From NCBI GenBank assembly GCA_036936605.1, contig JAUPFV010000001.1, positions 32,187,900-32,251,899 of the forward strand: a stretch of DNA of 64,000 bases, given 5' to 3'. Source of the DNA: Limnanthes douglasii subsp. nivea (lineage: Eukaryota > Streptophyta > Magnoliopsida > Brassicales > Limnanthaceae). A program made the position numbers and the translations under genes. Position 1 is the stretch's first letter; every line of letters starts with the position of its first letter. This document shows positions 48,761 to 61,480 of this stretch, in pieces. Below the pieces are notes generated by a model. The model made no database searches, had not been told where the DNA came from, and saw nothing but the letters and a program-made list of their open reading frames with translations.

Positions 48761-49439
48761 TTATCAATATATAAATGAGTTAAACCAATCATTAATCGTT
48801 ACAACTGCATGTCGATATTTAACCTCCAACGTACCTTCTCTTTCTTATCATGATAATTATCGTATATCGTTAAAACGGTCGGTGATACGTAACCCCATAG
48901 TAATTTCAAAGGTTTAAAATTAGATAATAACATAATAACCTATAAAATTGGATTAATTGTTTTTTCAAGACGTTTGGGCCTTTTATTAACTTTGAAAAGT
49001 TACAAAGAAAAGGTCTAAATGACCAAAATTTAAAATACTAGATACATCAATTGGGAGGGAATTTTAAAGTTGACCAAAATTTAAGGCGCCAAAAGAAACA
49101 TTTCTTTTCATCTCTCCCATAACTCTTCAAACCTAATTTTACTATCTAGTGTGCCTTAAAACATCATCGGTAGAAAACGACTTTCGCTCGCCAAAAAACG
49201 TCACCGGAGCAAAAACATCACCGGAAAATCAGTTATAGTTTAAATAGACAAGCCAACGGAGATGGCCTTCACGCCTTCAATGGACCGAACAAAATCCCAG
49301 CAAACCAAGCCCCAAAAAACAAGTTAGCTTTTTAGAATCCTAATATCGAAGGATCTTACTCATTAGTTTTGATTCTAATATACCATGTCCCAAGGCTTTC
49401 GAGAAGAACTATCGTCCTTAGCTTTTTAGAAATATCCTT
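48761..49439. other. Intergenic DNA, nothing recognised
   Basis: No domain or strong repeat. It probably includes the 3' untranslated part of the LINE to its right. Confidence 0.35.
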
Positions 49440-52400
49440 AGGCTTGTAGTATATGTTTTCACCCTTCTTCAGATCCTGATTTCAAATCTAGTCCGCTGCC
49501 ATGTTTTATTCACAAAAAATGTAAACCAGATTCATGTTTGACGTAATTAGACCCCTGAAACACCTTACGATAGACTCAAGATACCAAGGAGCCTTCCCTG
49601 TAAGAATCATCTCCGTCAAAATACTGGAATCTATTTCTATATCAAAATCAGTAATGTCATTTGCCCTGCACATTTGCAGCCCATCTAGTAATGCTCTATA
49701 CTCTGAGACAATAGAAGATTGATTACAATAAGTTCTACCAAACCCAACAATCATGTCTCTATTGCGGTCTCTCATAAACCATTATCCACTAGATTCACCT
49801 GTGTAACTGTAAGCTCCATCAGTGTTAAGATTATATCTTCTGTTCTTAGGATGATTCCATTTAAAATATATGACAATTTTCGGATTTTTGATGTGATAGA
49901 GACATCCCAGTTGAATAGCAGTGTTCGAGTCTCTTCTCCAACGAATTCACTTTAGAAGTTTCCCTTGATCCAGGCCATATAAAATATTTATAACATAACC
50001 AATCATTGATTCAGTATTAGTAGGGAGATTATTTTACTTTTTCCTGTTCCTTGTAGACCATATGACCCATGTAATGATCACCGGGATAATTGTCATGATA
50101 TGAGTATCTCTATTTGTGGACTAAAACCATGTCCTCATCATACAAGATTATGGTATATTTTTTCTTATAGAGATTCTGAACATGGCAGCAAAGAAAATCC
50201 AAGTATCACAAACCTTAGAAAAATATATCAATACACGATCTGTAGTTTGTGAATCCCCACAGTGCTGACATTTAAATGCAAAATGAAATATTTTCCTTTG
50301 AAGAATAGTATCAATAGAAATCCAGTTGTGCATTACTCTCCATGTTAAGAACGAACATTTCTTGGGAGTGATTGCATTCCAGATTTTATTAAACATGTTT
50401 GACTTATTGTTCTTCTTCCTGAACATCTCTCACATTCCCTTATGTTGTAATCCCCTAATTTTAAAGGAGCTCATTTGATGGAATCCCTGATGTCAGTCAA
50501 ATTAATCTTTTTGATTCTTTCAAGAGTTGGTGAACAGAAGCAACCATTCAATCTATTCATATTACAGTGACCATTTTCCAAAATAAAATATGACTTCCAT
50601 TAGCTGATACCAGTTTATGTCAAATTCAGAGTCAAGGATAATAAAAGGAAATGGTAAGCACCGCCTTTCAAGCCAAAACTTTATTTTCCCTTCAACTACC
50701 TTCCAGTAAATCATCTTCTCAGCTCTATCTCTGCATTGCATAAGTCTATCTCATACTTTTTATTTTTTAATAGGAATTAGGGTTGTTAAATATCGGTAGT
50801 TATTAGTATATATTGATTCCATGAATCGCGAGCAAATATAACTTTGCTCTCTGAAATTGAGCCACAAATTATATGAGAATGAATTTTGAACATCCTCCAT
50901 CTTTCTGATGTTCAACACCCTTTCATCATATGGTTTACATAATGTAGACCAGGAGGCCCAAGAAATAACTCTGTTGTTTTCTTTTGAACCCCACAAGAAC
51001 TTGTTACAATAAACCTTAATTCTCTGAATAATTGATTTTGGGATTATCGAGTTCTGCATTATATAGACTGGGATTGTGTTAAACACACCTTGAACCAGAA
51101 TTAGCCTTCCTCTAAACAAGAGAAAATTAATATCACATTCAAGAATCTTGGATCTAACTTTACAAACTACGTCTTCATAGTTAGATTTTTATTATAAGTG
51201 ATAATAGTTACACTAAGATACTTCATAGGCAGCTTGCTGTGATTAAAACCCAGAATATATTCCAGTCTTTTAACTCTTGTAGTTATCATATTTACAGGCA
51301 CATAGAATTTTGATTTGTCCTTATCTATAGCCTACCTTGGCTTGTCCTTGTAATGGTCCAAGAAACTTTGAATCTTTCTAGCAGAGGAGGATGATCCATT
51401 ACAAAAAACAATGAAATCATCAGTGAAAGCTAAAAACAAGGTAAGTGTCAGCTTCCTCTATTCTTATATCTTGCAGAGATGTGCTGACTAGTGAGATACT
51501 TCATACCCCTTATCAAATATTCCTCAGCTATTATAAAAGAGCTATGAGACAAGGGGTCTCCCTGCCTTAACCCTTTTGTAGATTTCAAATAAACTTTTAA
51601 CTCCCTCATGATTATAACTAAATAGTAGATGTTACTGATGTCCTTGTTGATCAGATCCAGAAATCCATTATCAAATCTAAAAACATCTAAGACCCTTTGA
51701 ATAAACTTGTAAGATAGCTTATCAAAAGCTTTTGAAATATCCACCTTGACCATTATGTTTCCACCTCTAGTCTTGTAATTCAAATCACAAATGAGTTCCT
51801 GGGTAATTAAGATGTTTTCGTGAATATTTATCTGATTTACAAAAACACCATGTGCTTCAGAGATTATTTTAGGCAGAATAGAAGATATCCTTTGATTTAT
51901 AACTTTTGAAAAAATCCTACTAAACCTAGTTGTCAAGATTATTGGCTTGTAGTCTTTTCACATCTTAAGAGAATATTTATTTGGTATTAAACATATTGAT
52001 GTGGCATGAATCCTAGTAGGAATTTTCCGGCCATTGAAAACGTCTATTACTGTTTCACAAAGATCATCAGCAATTATTTTCCAGCAACTTTTGAATTTTT
52101 TTCCATTAAACCCACCTGGACCTATAACAGCATTTAAATTTAAAGAGTTAATAGCATTAATAATCTCATCATTATCTAGAATTTCCATTATCCTTATATT
52201 ATCTTTATTTGTAACAAGCTTTGGAATCAGATTTAAGAATTCCATTTCTTCAGTATGATTAGAATTTTCGGCCATTATGCTTTTGAAATAATCATCAGTT
52301 GAATTCTCAGTCTAAGATTCTATCCACTTAGCTTCATCCCAAATTATCTGAATTTTATTCCTTTTTCTCCTCTTTTTTAACAAAATTATGGAAGACAACA

Positions 52401-53458
52401 ATGTTTCTATCTCTGTCATTTAGCCAATTGGAGTGAGCCTTTTGAATCCAGCAACATTCTTTTCTGTCCAGTAACTCAAGATGCCTACTCTTTGCTTGAT
52501 CAAGCAGAAACTTATCATCAGTAGAGCTAGATAACTGATAATTGTTTTCTATGAATAAGATTTTATCTTCCACCTGCTTCAAAGAGTTCAAAACATTCCC
52601 AAAAATGTTTTTATTACAGACCTTCAATTCTGTATTCAACCTTTTCAACTTTTCCCAACACTTTTACAAAGGGTTACCATATAATTCTATAGTCTAATTC
52701 GTTGCTACCATATCCATGAAACCATGATGTCCGATACACGTATTCGTAAATTTAAAGGATGGCTTGATTAGACCTTGATTGTCTTGTAGGGAGATGCAAA
52801 TCGAGGAGTGAGCAAAGCAGGTCATAGCAAGATGCTTAATAGAAGTGTTATCAAAGTAATTGGACCATGCTGTGTTGTATAAGACTCTGTCAAGCCGTTT
52901 CCATTTCATTTCATTGGTCCAGGTATAGTTTGATCCATAATAGTCCGCATCACTTAAATGAAAATCAAGTTTCAGAGCATTAAAATCATCCATGCTTCTA
53001 ACACATAGAGTAGTACATGATAGCCGTTCTTCTGGATTCAGGATGGCATTAAAATCACCAAGAATAATCCACTCCATAGCCTCATCTTTAACCTCTTTAA
53101 TGTTTTCCCACGTCTAAGATCTTTTCTCTCTAGTACTTTTTCCATAGACAACCGTGACTCTGAACCTTTTTTCAATCAGATGATGCTTCATTTTCAGATG
53201 TAACATTTGTTTATAATTAAAAAGAACTTCCATTTCAAAATACCAGGAATACATTACCCAGATATTATTGTTAATATTTCCACCAAAACCATTAAACCCC
53301 ACCTTGTTAGAGATAGTAGCCAGACTTGATTCAGATATAAGTGGCTCTTGTAATGCCATAAAAGAAACTTTCCCACTTCTTTTTATAGATTTCAACCTCA
53401 TGAGAATCTTCTTGTTACCAAAACCTCTCATATTCTAGTTCAAAGTGGAGATTGTCAT
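49440..53458 (-). pseudogene. LINE ORF2 (endonuclease-reverse transcriptase-RNase H)
   Basis: ORF2 starts at ATG 53458 (MTISTLN*NMRGFG; a stop replaces the usual Trp). The endonuclease shows MALQEPLISES, VTVVYGKSTR, WIILGDFNAILNPEERLS and YTWTNEMKWKRLDRVLYN. The reverse transcriptase has LNLNAVIGPGGFNGKKFKSC (~52.1 kb), MVKVDISKAFDKLSYKFIQR (~51.7 kb), KGLRQGDPLSHSSFI (~51.55 kb) and a catalytic box FTDDFIVF (51416-51427) with Thr for the usual Ala. Then come LVQGVFNTIPVYIMQ, the zinc-finger-like CSFLTWRVMHNWISI, and a C-terminal RNase H (49.5-49.8 kb; SEYRALLDGLQMC). Around eight interruptions, including a frameshift near 51.45 kb, make it inactive though nearly full length. Confidence 0.9.
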
Positions 53459-54991
53459 TTGGATTGTGTGGTGAAGGATTTAGCAGACCCTTTCAACTGC
53501 ATAATTTTAGATGAAGCTGAACTTTTTGTTTTCCAACCCTTTGGTCTTTTCAGTTTTTTCTTGTCAATTTTTTTGGATTCTTTTCTAGTCTCAAGCTTCA
53601 TTAATTTTTGAGAACTTGGCATACTTCCAATAGTACATTTTATAGGACAGTTACCATAGTTTTCCTAATAGTTCTAAATAAAGCTTCATTATCGATCATT
53701 TGTAGAGCTTCAATTATTTCTGAATATTTTACTGCAATAACTGACTCATTTATGGGAACCCTCTCTTCAGTATGTGTGATTTTGTTGATATTGTTTCCAT
53801 CTATCATTGTTTTTTGTTGGAAATATGCCTCTTTGTTTTGATCAACACAATTGATTTTATCTTTGTTGGAAAGACTTATCACATTGCAGGAAAAAGTAAC
53901 ATTAACAGATGGTTTAATAACCGGAGATTTTATTTTGGGATGTAAATTTTTTGTTATGGTTTTCCATTTAAGCTTGTTGAATCACTAGAAGTAAGGATCA
54001 TGACAGAAGGATTATCTTTTTTTTCTAGCATTCTTTTACAGTCTTTAGACTCATGACCCAGATGAGAACATTTCTTATAGTAGGATGGTAAAAAAATGTA
54101 TCTGATTTCTTGGCAAAACCTTTAAGAGTCTCCAAACCCAATCTAGATTATTTTATTGAGTTCTTTTGAAACATCTACTTCAAGCCATAACTTACAATTG
54201 TTATGTCTAGTACAATTCTTATCTAGAATCCAAACCAATAAAGGAGAAGAAATATCTTTGACAATAACCTTCATAGTCTCCTCATTGAACATGTATTCAA
54301 GTAGGTTAGGCAGGCATATCCAGACTGGAGAGATAGGACACTCAAAGTTTGGATTAAAATACAATGTCCATTTAACTAGCCTCATGGTTTTGGATCCTAC
54401 ATTCCATACATTGCGTTTCAATATATTTTTATGTCTTCCTTACAGTTGAAGGTAATGAATACATGACGGTAATCCCAATGTGACTGGTTGTAACCACCTG
54501 GAAATTTGAAACTGTCAAAAAATTGCTTTATCGATTTTATTGTTGGTTTTCTAGTTGAAAACTTCCCTATCAAGGTTTGCTTAGTATTTTATTGTAGTTT
54601 TTCTTTATCCGTAAAATCGAAATTAATTGCAATGTGGTCACCATTGTAACTAATTGTAGGACTTTTGTGGTGGAATTCTTTACGTTTCTTATGAATATAT
54701 TAGCAAACGATTTCTGTTGATATCTTTGGTTACCAGAATTAGCTTCATCATGGTATTAATTTTTGGTTTCCTCAACAGCTGGGTTATTCCTCACAGTTGA
54801 TAAGTTCTTGCGGATCAATGAAAATTGATCAAGATTGTGTGCTGATTCTTTTTTCCAAAGAGGCACGCTCTGTTTTTCTGGAAAAGCAGAGGAGGGAACC
54901 CATAAATTAAATCAGGAATAAACTTAACAGTTGGCTCCAAGATTGGTGAAGATTTTGTTGAACTTGGTGAACAAAGTTCACCCTCTTCCAT
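53455..54991 (-). pseudogene. LINE ORF1 (DUF4283-like, Cys/His knuckle)
   Basis: The ATG at 54991 begins MEEGELCSPSSTKSSPILEP. The DUF4283-type region (54143-54421) includes MRLVKWTLYFNPNFECPISP, VWICLPNLLEYMFNEETM and LWLEVDVSKELNKII. A zinc-knuckle-like LPSYYKKCSHLGHESKDCKR follows (~54.06 kb), then a Lys/Ser-rich tail ending KSFTTQSK* at 53455-53457. ORF1 of plant L1 elements binds element RNA. Its stop TGA overlaps the ORF2 start as ATGA (53458-53455). Frameshifts occur in the N-terminal third. Confidence 0.75.
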
Positions 54992-55307
54992 GGAGAAAAT
55001 CAGTGATCTTTATAAGATTGAAGAAGTCATGAAAACTTGGATTTAAAAGTTATAGATTCATTATAAAACTTATTTTTAAAATAAATAAATAATGTGATTG
55101 ATATACTTACATTTAAGACATGTTAATCATCGACGATAACAATTCTAGTCAATATATCTATAATATAAATATTAATTAAACAAATAAATTTAGGTGATCA
55201 ATAATATCGTGTGTTGTTTTAGTAAAATGTAATTTTTTTTATTTTACTAAACATTTAAGTTTTTTAAAAGGTAGACCAATACTATTTTTATAGTTTAAAT
55301 TTAAATA
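54992..55307. other. AT-rich gap between LINE and copia element
   Basis: It probably begins with the short LINE 5' leader (minus strand), then AT-rich DNA. No gene. Confidence 0.35.
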
Positions 55308-55312
55308 GATTA

Positions 55313-55539
55313 TGTTTAAAACTATCAAATATTTGATTCTATGTATAAAATCATACGATCCAATTGTTAAAAACAAAGATAGAAGTAGCCGCAGGAAGCG
55401 GCTAGGGTTTTGTGTTTATTAGAAAATGTTCCTTTTTGTATTGAATTTTTTTTTATAATGCAAACCCAAGTAAGGCTCTCAATATATAGAGAACTTAGAG
55501 GCCTATACAAGGAAACTTAATACACTAAATATTCTAACA
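55313..55539 (-). repeat. 3' LTR of the copia element
   Basis: TGTTTAAAAC...TTCTAACA on the + strand, ~90% identical to 59952-60182. It adjoins GATTA on the left. Confidence 0.9.
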
Positions 55540-57060
55540 CTCCCCCTCAAGTTGTGTAGTGTGATCACCAATACCCAACTTGGATAAAACTGATTCGAAT
55601 GTTCTTGCAGCAACCGCTTTTGTCAGGATGTCTGTTAGTTGGTCTTCAGATCTAACAAACAGAAGTTCGACTGTCCCATCTTTAATCTTTTCTTTTATGA
55701 AGTGCCTATCTATTTCAACGTGCTTTGTTCTATCTTGCTGTACCGGGTTCTCTGAAATCTTAATAGCAGCTTTATTATCGCACATTAAATGAGTTGGACA
55801 CTTCAGAGGGGATCCAATTTATTTCATTATCTTCTTTAACCAAAGTATCTCGGTAATCCCCTTAACGATTCCTCTAAATTCAGATTCAACACTTGACAAT
55901 GATACTAATTTTTGTTTCTTACTCCTCCAAGTCACCAAGTTACCTCCAAGAAGAGTAAAGTAGCCAACAGTTGATCGCTTGTCGTTAGGATTCCCTCCCT
56001 AATCAACATCTATGAATACTTCAACATCAAGGTGTCCATTTTTCTTAAAAATTATGCCTATTCCTGGTGTGCCTTTGATATATCGAATAATCCTCATTAC
56101 TGCCTCCATATGGTGTTCCTGAGGATGATGCATGAATTGGCTAACTACTCCCACCGCGTATGCAATGTCGGGTCGAGTGTGAGCCAAGTAAATCAATTTT
56201 CCCACCAACCTTTGGTACCTTTCTTTACTCGCTAGTCTGACCCCTTCAATTATCTTTAGTTTGTGATTCACAACCATAGGAGTGTCATTTGGTTTGCAAT
56301 CCACCATGCCAACTTCAGCTAATAAATCCAATATATATTTCCGTTGGGAGATATAAATCCCTCATCTTTACCTAAGAACCTCGATTCCTAGGAAATACTT
56401 CAATCCCCCAAGGTCTTTCATTTCGAACTCCTTGAAGAGGTTTTTCCTAAAAGAACTAATTTCTTCTTCGTCATTCCCCGTTATAATCATATCGTCAACA
56501 TATATTATAAGACAAGTGACTAATTCTCCTCTCCTTTTGTAAAACAAGGTATGATCCCCATTACTCTGTTTGTAGCTATACTGCTTCATTGCCATTCTAA
56601 ATCTCCCAAACCAAGCATGAGGAGACTGTTGGAGCCCATATGATGCCTTTTTCAATTTACATACCTCATTTTCTTGAAAAATATCAGAGAACCCTGGTGG
56701 GGGTTCCATATATACCTCTTCTTCCAAGTCTCCATGTAAGAAAGCATTATTTACATTAACTTAATGAAGAGGCCAATCTTTATTCGCGACTATTGAAAGT
56801 AAAAATCTGATAGTGTCAATCTATGCAACCGGAGAGCACGTTTCAGAGTAGTCTATACCATATGTTTGTGTATATCCTTTGGCAACCAATCTTGCCTTGT
56901 GTCGCTCAATGGTGCCATGAGATTTATATTTTATATTAAACACCCATCTACACGCGACTGCTTTCTTCCCTTGTGGTAACACATAATTCTCCCATGTACT
57001 ATTCCTTTTTAGAGCGTCCATTTCGGTATTCATTGCCTCATGCCATTCATCATCTTCTTA
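55534..57060 (-). pseudogene. copia reverse transcriptase and RNase H region
   Basis: RT begins with [20 protein letters not shown] (57.03 kb) and continues [60 protein letters not shown] and the catalytic box IIYVDDMIITG (~56.49 kb). The RNase H region has LVGKLIYLAHTRPDIAYAVG (~56.2 kb) and MCDNKAAIKISENPVQQDRT with KHVEIDRHFIKEKI (~55.7 kb). Stops or shifts at 56.82, 56.36 and ~55.9 kb break the frame. Confidence 0.9.
55540..55550 (-). other. Polypurine tract of the copia element
   Basis: On the minus strand TTGAGGGGGAG lies directly before the 3' LTR, the expected plus-strand priming site. Confidence 0.85.
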
Positions 57061-57083
57061 GCTTCTTGAGCTGTTTTAGGGAT

Positions 57084-58362
57084 TTATTCAGAGAGAATAG
57101 TAGCTGAAAACGCCTTTCCAATCTTCGTCATTCCTTTCCTGCCCGTTTTTACCGGATATGTAGAAGCACGAGGAACGTGTTCTGGTGAGTACCGGTCAGG
57201 AGGAACCCTTCTATTTTTTCTTGGGAGAAGAACCAGAGTTTGAGTTTCAACAAATGAACTTCCTGAAATGTCATGGTCAGTAGCATTTTGTGAATTATGA
57301 CATTGTAAATTGTTTACCTCTAGATGGACATTTTCTTCGGCTGATTCGCTGGTAGTATCCATGGCATTTATTTCTTGTTGGACATTGTCTTCGGGAGAAT
57401 CATTGGTGGTAAGAACTGCCTCGTCAATCTTCTTTATGTTGGAAGAGGCGTGTTCGGTGGCTCCATCTACCGACTCTATCGGCACATCCTCAAAGTAACT
57501 TTCATATAGCAACCAGTCGAGTGATTCACTTAGTTTCTCCCCCTGAGCATGAGATTGGTGGTCAAAAAATTAATCGGATTCTAAGAAGTCACAGTCCATG
57601 GTGACATGGATTCGACGAGTAACCGGATTGTAACACCGATAACCCATTTGATGGACACCATACCCAACAAATACACATTTTTTAGCACACGGATTAAGTT
57701 TGTTTCGACTAGTTTTAGAGATATGAACAAACACCGAATAACCAAAGACACGAGGTGGTAAGGTCATAACAGATGGAATTGTAACTTGAGTGGCAAGCAC
57801 TTGCAATTGAGTTTTATTTCCTCGACATCGGGTTGGTAGACGATTTGAAAGATACGTGGCTGTAGCAATAGCTTCTGGCCAAAGAGAATGAGGAACTCTA
57901 GATTCAATCATAATAGCATGAGTTTTTTCAAGTAAAGTATAATTTTTTCGTTTTGAAGTACCGTTTTGTTGAGGTGTGTTTGGACAAGTGGTTTGATGGA
58001 TAAGACCATTTGTTTTGAAAAAATTATGCATTGTTTGGTTGACAAACTCTGTTCCATTATCAGAACAGAGAATCTGTATTTTTTTCAAATTGATTCAAAA
58101 TCATTTTTTAAAACCAAACAAATTTTTCTGGTACTTCCGATTTATGTTTCATGAAGTATATCCAAGTCATTCTTGAGAAATCATCCAAAAATAAAACAAA
58201 GTATCTGATTTGATTGTTAGTATAATTTGGTGCTGGACCCCAAACATCAGAATGGATTAGCGAAAAAGTATAATCAACTCTAGTATTACTTTGATTAAAT
58301 GAGACCCTACGATTTTTTGCAAGAATGCAGGTTTCACATTTCTCATGAATGGAATTATTCAA
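57084..58362 (-). pseudogene. copia integrase region
   Basis: The zinc-binding end has HEKCETCILAKNRR (~58.34 kb). The core has LIHSDVWGPAP (first Asp), ILCSDNGTEFVNQTMHNFF (second Asp, 58059-58061) and TPQQNGTSKRKNYTLLEK. The catalytic Glu of the usual ERKN is Lys (AAA, 57951-57953), a single G-to-A change on the coding strand. A C-terminal linker with Ser/Glu-rich sequence runs to 57084. A frame break near 58.1 kb is also present. Confidence 0.9.
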
Positions 58363-58608
58363 AAAAGACTAGGAAACAAACTTTTAAGATAGCTAAAAGA
58401 AGGATGACCAAGTCGCCGGTTCCATAACCAAAGTTTCTATTCGATTATTCTGTGAGCAAGCATGGCATGTCCCTTATGAACTACCTCATCAACATAATAG
58501 AGACCTCCTTGTTCAGTACCACGCCTAATGATCTCCTTCGTACGAATGTCCAGTAAAATGAAAAAAAAATGGATAAATAAGAACCGCACAGTTGAGTTGT
58601 TTTGTCAC

Positions 58609-59901
58609 TTAACTAACAAATAATAACTTTAAGGATAGTGAAGGAATGTAGAGGCAGCTTTTAATTTCCATTTTTTCCGAAAAAATAATTGAACCTCCCC
58701 CTTTGACTTCACAAATTTCTCCACTAGTAGTCTCAATATGGGACTTCTTTGGAGATGACATGTCACCAAAGTCTTTAGGATCATAAGACATGGTGTCCGT
58801 AGCCCCGCAATCAAAAATCCAATTCATTGATTTCTCAAAACCTTTACCTCCAAGTTTTTCATAAGAGTTCGCCGCCATTCCTCCAAAACCAGTGCCACTT
58901 CCTTGCTCATTTTTAGTCAAATCTTCACCGCCACTTGTAGACGAAACCCGTTTGACATTAGATCTGAAACGCTGGTTATTTTTCTCCTTATGACCGTCCT
59001 CCCACCATTCTGGATAGCCAACCAGCTGGAAACATGTCTCTTTAGTGTGTTTCTTCATCCCACAATGAGTGCAATACAACTTGGATTTATCTTCTTTCTC
59101 TTTGGATCATAATTTAAACTTCTGTGCAGAATCTTTAGCAACCAAACCCATTCCAATTTCAATCGAGTCACTATCAGAAGAACTTGATTTTAGTATATTA
59201 AGCCTGGTCACTTCCCTTCGTATTGTAGCATATGCTGTTTCCACGGAAGGAAGAGGATCCTTTTTCAGGATATCTCCCTTGACTGGTTCCAGCTTGTCAT
59301 TAATCGCCATTAGCAATTGATAGATTCTTTGTTCTTGAGTCTTCTTATTGTAGATCTGAATGTCTTCTGGGTCTTTCATAGGGTTCAGATCTCGCCTATT
59401 TATAGACATCCAGATGTTCGGAAGTTTGTTCCACAAGTCTTCTAGTGTATCAGACCCTTGCCTTAATGAATTAGCCCTCTTATGAATGTCAAACACCTGT
59501 AACGAATCTGTACCAGAATCGTATGTGGTGGCTAACCTATCCCAGAGGGCTTTTGCAGTGGGATATTGCGAGACATTATTCACCAAGCTGGATTCAGGAT
59601 TCCGGATAATCCATGTGAAAACACATTGATCATATTGTTCTCCCCTTGTATATGTTTTGTCAGTTTTGGATGGAGGTGTCGGCTCCCCTGTAATGTGAGA
59701 ACCTCTCCCCCTTCCCCCAATTGCTTTCTTCATCAGGTTTGCCCATAGGGCATAGTTGTCACCACCGAGTTTAATCCCTATGGATAAATTCTCGGGGTTA
59801 GTTGTTTGATGTTGTGTTCCGAGACCATTTCTCAGAATGGAAGCAATCTGCACTGTTAATTCATCAGGGATTTAACTGACCACGACTTCATTGCCAGCCA
59901 T
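58609..59901 (-). pseudogene. copia gag and protease region
   Basis: The likely start is ATG 59901 (MAGNEVVVS*IPDELTVQIA), with a stop at codon 10 in this copy. The gag core follows: LSIGIKLGGDNYALWANLMK, QYPTAKALWDRLATTYDSGT, RIYQLLMAINDKLEPVKGDI. A zinc knuckle CTHCGMKKHTKETC (C-x2-C-x4-H-x4-C) is at ~59.06 kb. The protease motif is WIFDCGATDTM (~58.82 kb), with Cys for the usual Ser of DSGA. A frame break separates gag and the knuckle near 59.1 kb. Confidence 0.9.
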
Positions 59902-59939
59902 ATTTGTTGAGGATGTTCAGAATTCCCAAAATCACACGT

Positions 59940-59951
59940 GCTCTGATACCA
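59940..59951 (-). other. Primer binding site (initiator tRNA-Met) of the copia element
   Basis: On the minus strand TGGTATCAGAGC directly follows the 5' LTR end. This is the standard sequence complementary to the 3' end of plant initiator tRNA-Met. Confidence 0.92.
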
Positions 59952-60182
59952 TGTTAAAAACTAACAATTATTTGATTCTATGTATAAAATCATACAATCC
60001 AATTATTAAAAAAACAAAGAGAGAAGTAACCGTAAGAAACGGCTAGAGTTTTGTGTTTATTAGAAAATGTTCTTTTTTGTATTGAATTGTTTTTTTTATA
60101 ATGCAAACCCAAGTAAGGTTCCCAATATATAGAGAACTTAGGGGCATGTACAAGGAAACTTAATACACCGAATATTCTAACA
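59952..60182 (-). repeat. 5' LTR of the copia element
   Basis: TGTTAAAAAC...TTCTAACA on the + strand, followed by the target duplication GATTA. Confidence 0.9.
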
Positions 60183-61480
60183 GATTATATATTATGTATT
60201 ATTTTATTAATTATTATAATTTTATAATTTATATTTATAAAAAAATTATATTAATTTATAAAAAAAAATTATTTTAATATATGATGAGTATGCTGAAAGA
60301 TGAAATATTCCACTATATATGGAGGGTGAATTCTTCCAAAATTGTTTGAAAATTATGTTGATATGACGCATATTTCCACTGTTATATATAAATAGTTTCT
60401 AATAAACTTAAGGAACTATGTCATGGATAGCCTCTCGACTTAATAAACTCACATAAAGTATTGTTGAATAACTAAATGCGGGAACATTTAGCAGAAAAAA
60501 TGTTAAAACATCAACTATAACAAAAGTTATTAACCAATAATTATATTTAGATCTCCAAATCTTACTTTACGTACAAATTCAACAACCAAACCAAACACTG
60601 CTTCCTCTTTTCATATAGAAAGACCTACAAGTTCGAAAATAAATAATAATGTTTTCTGATTACTGCCAATCAGATTATTATACCCATTTTAATTTTGGTC
60701 AAATTTTGATTATAGACAAATAAACAAGCGGCCAAAACACCCAAAAGAAAAGAAACAAAGACAAGCGGGTTTCAACGTAGGACGGTAAGTCCGGGTTAAT
60801 GTGTTTATTTTTTATTATATATAATTAATATAAATAGCTATAATATATATATATATATATATAGATGTGATTTTTAATTTTAGGTTTAATTTCAATTTAA
60901 AATTGATTTAAAAAAAAACGAAAAAATAGATAAATGATAATAATTTTTTATAAGAAATTAAAAATAAAAAATACCAAGATATTATCCATTTATAATTACT
61001 TTGTTCATATTTTTAAACAGTTTGTTCATTTTTTTTATTTACTATCTAACATCTATTTATTTTTATAATATCCTAAATATTTTTGTGAATTATATAATAT
61101 TATTACGTTTTACGTTTTTACTGAATACATATTTTTATTTTTATTTTTTATTTAATTTTTTTTAATAAATACAAGGATTTATATTTTGATTTTAACTCAA
61201 CATTTTATCTTATTTTTTTCATTAAACATTTTATTTTCTTTTTTTCGTGATTTATTTTGTTTTTTTTTGTTTTCACGATTTTCGTTATTTTTTTCACGAT
61301 TTTCGTTATTTTTTTCACGATTTTTAGGTAAATTTGTCAATATTTTTTTTGTTCACGATTTCCAAGTAAGTGTTTTTTTATTTGGCGCTATATTCTTCTC
61401 TTTTGTCTTTCTTCTCTTGGTTCTTAACGATTTCATGTTCTTCATTTTTCATCATTTCTAGGTAAGCTGCAACTACCATT
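60183..61480. other. AT-rich DNA with short repeats
   Basis: No gene. There is a TA microsatellite near 60842-60862, and TTTCACGATTTTCGTTATTT repeats about three times at 61270-61330. The Phe-rich frame at 61186-61461 is low complexity. Confidence 0.45.

Larger units (their letters stand above)
55313..60182 (-). mobile_element. Ty1/copia LTR retrotransposon (-), complete ends, inactive
   Basis: It has two LTRs of ~230 bp (TG...CA ends), an initiator-tRNA-Met primer site, a polypurine tract and a perfect 5-bp target duplication GATTA (55308-55312 and 60183-60187). The 4.87-kb element is transcribed leftward. Gag, protease, integrase, RT and RNase H occur in copia order. LTRs differ at about 20 positions plus small indels, so the insertion is not recent. 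Stops and frameshifts plus loss of the integrase catalytic Glu show it is inactive. Confidence 0.95.

Noticed and set aside
61186..61461. 91-aa Phe-rich open frame
   Set aside because: T-rich repeats (TTTCACGATTTTCG) create it; no domain.
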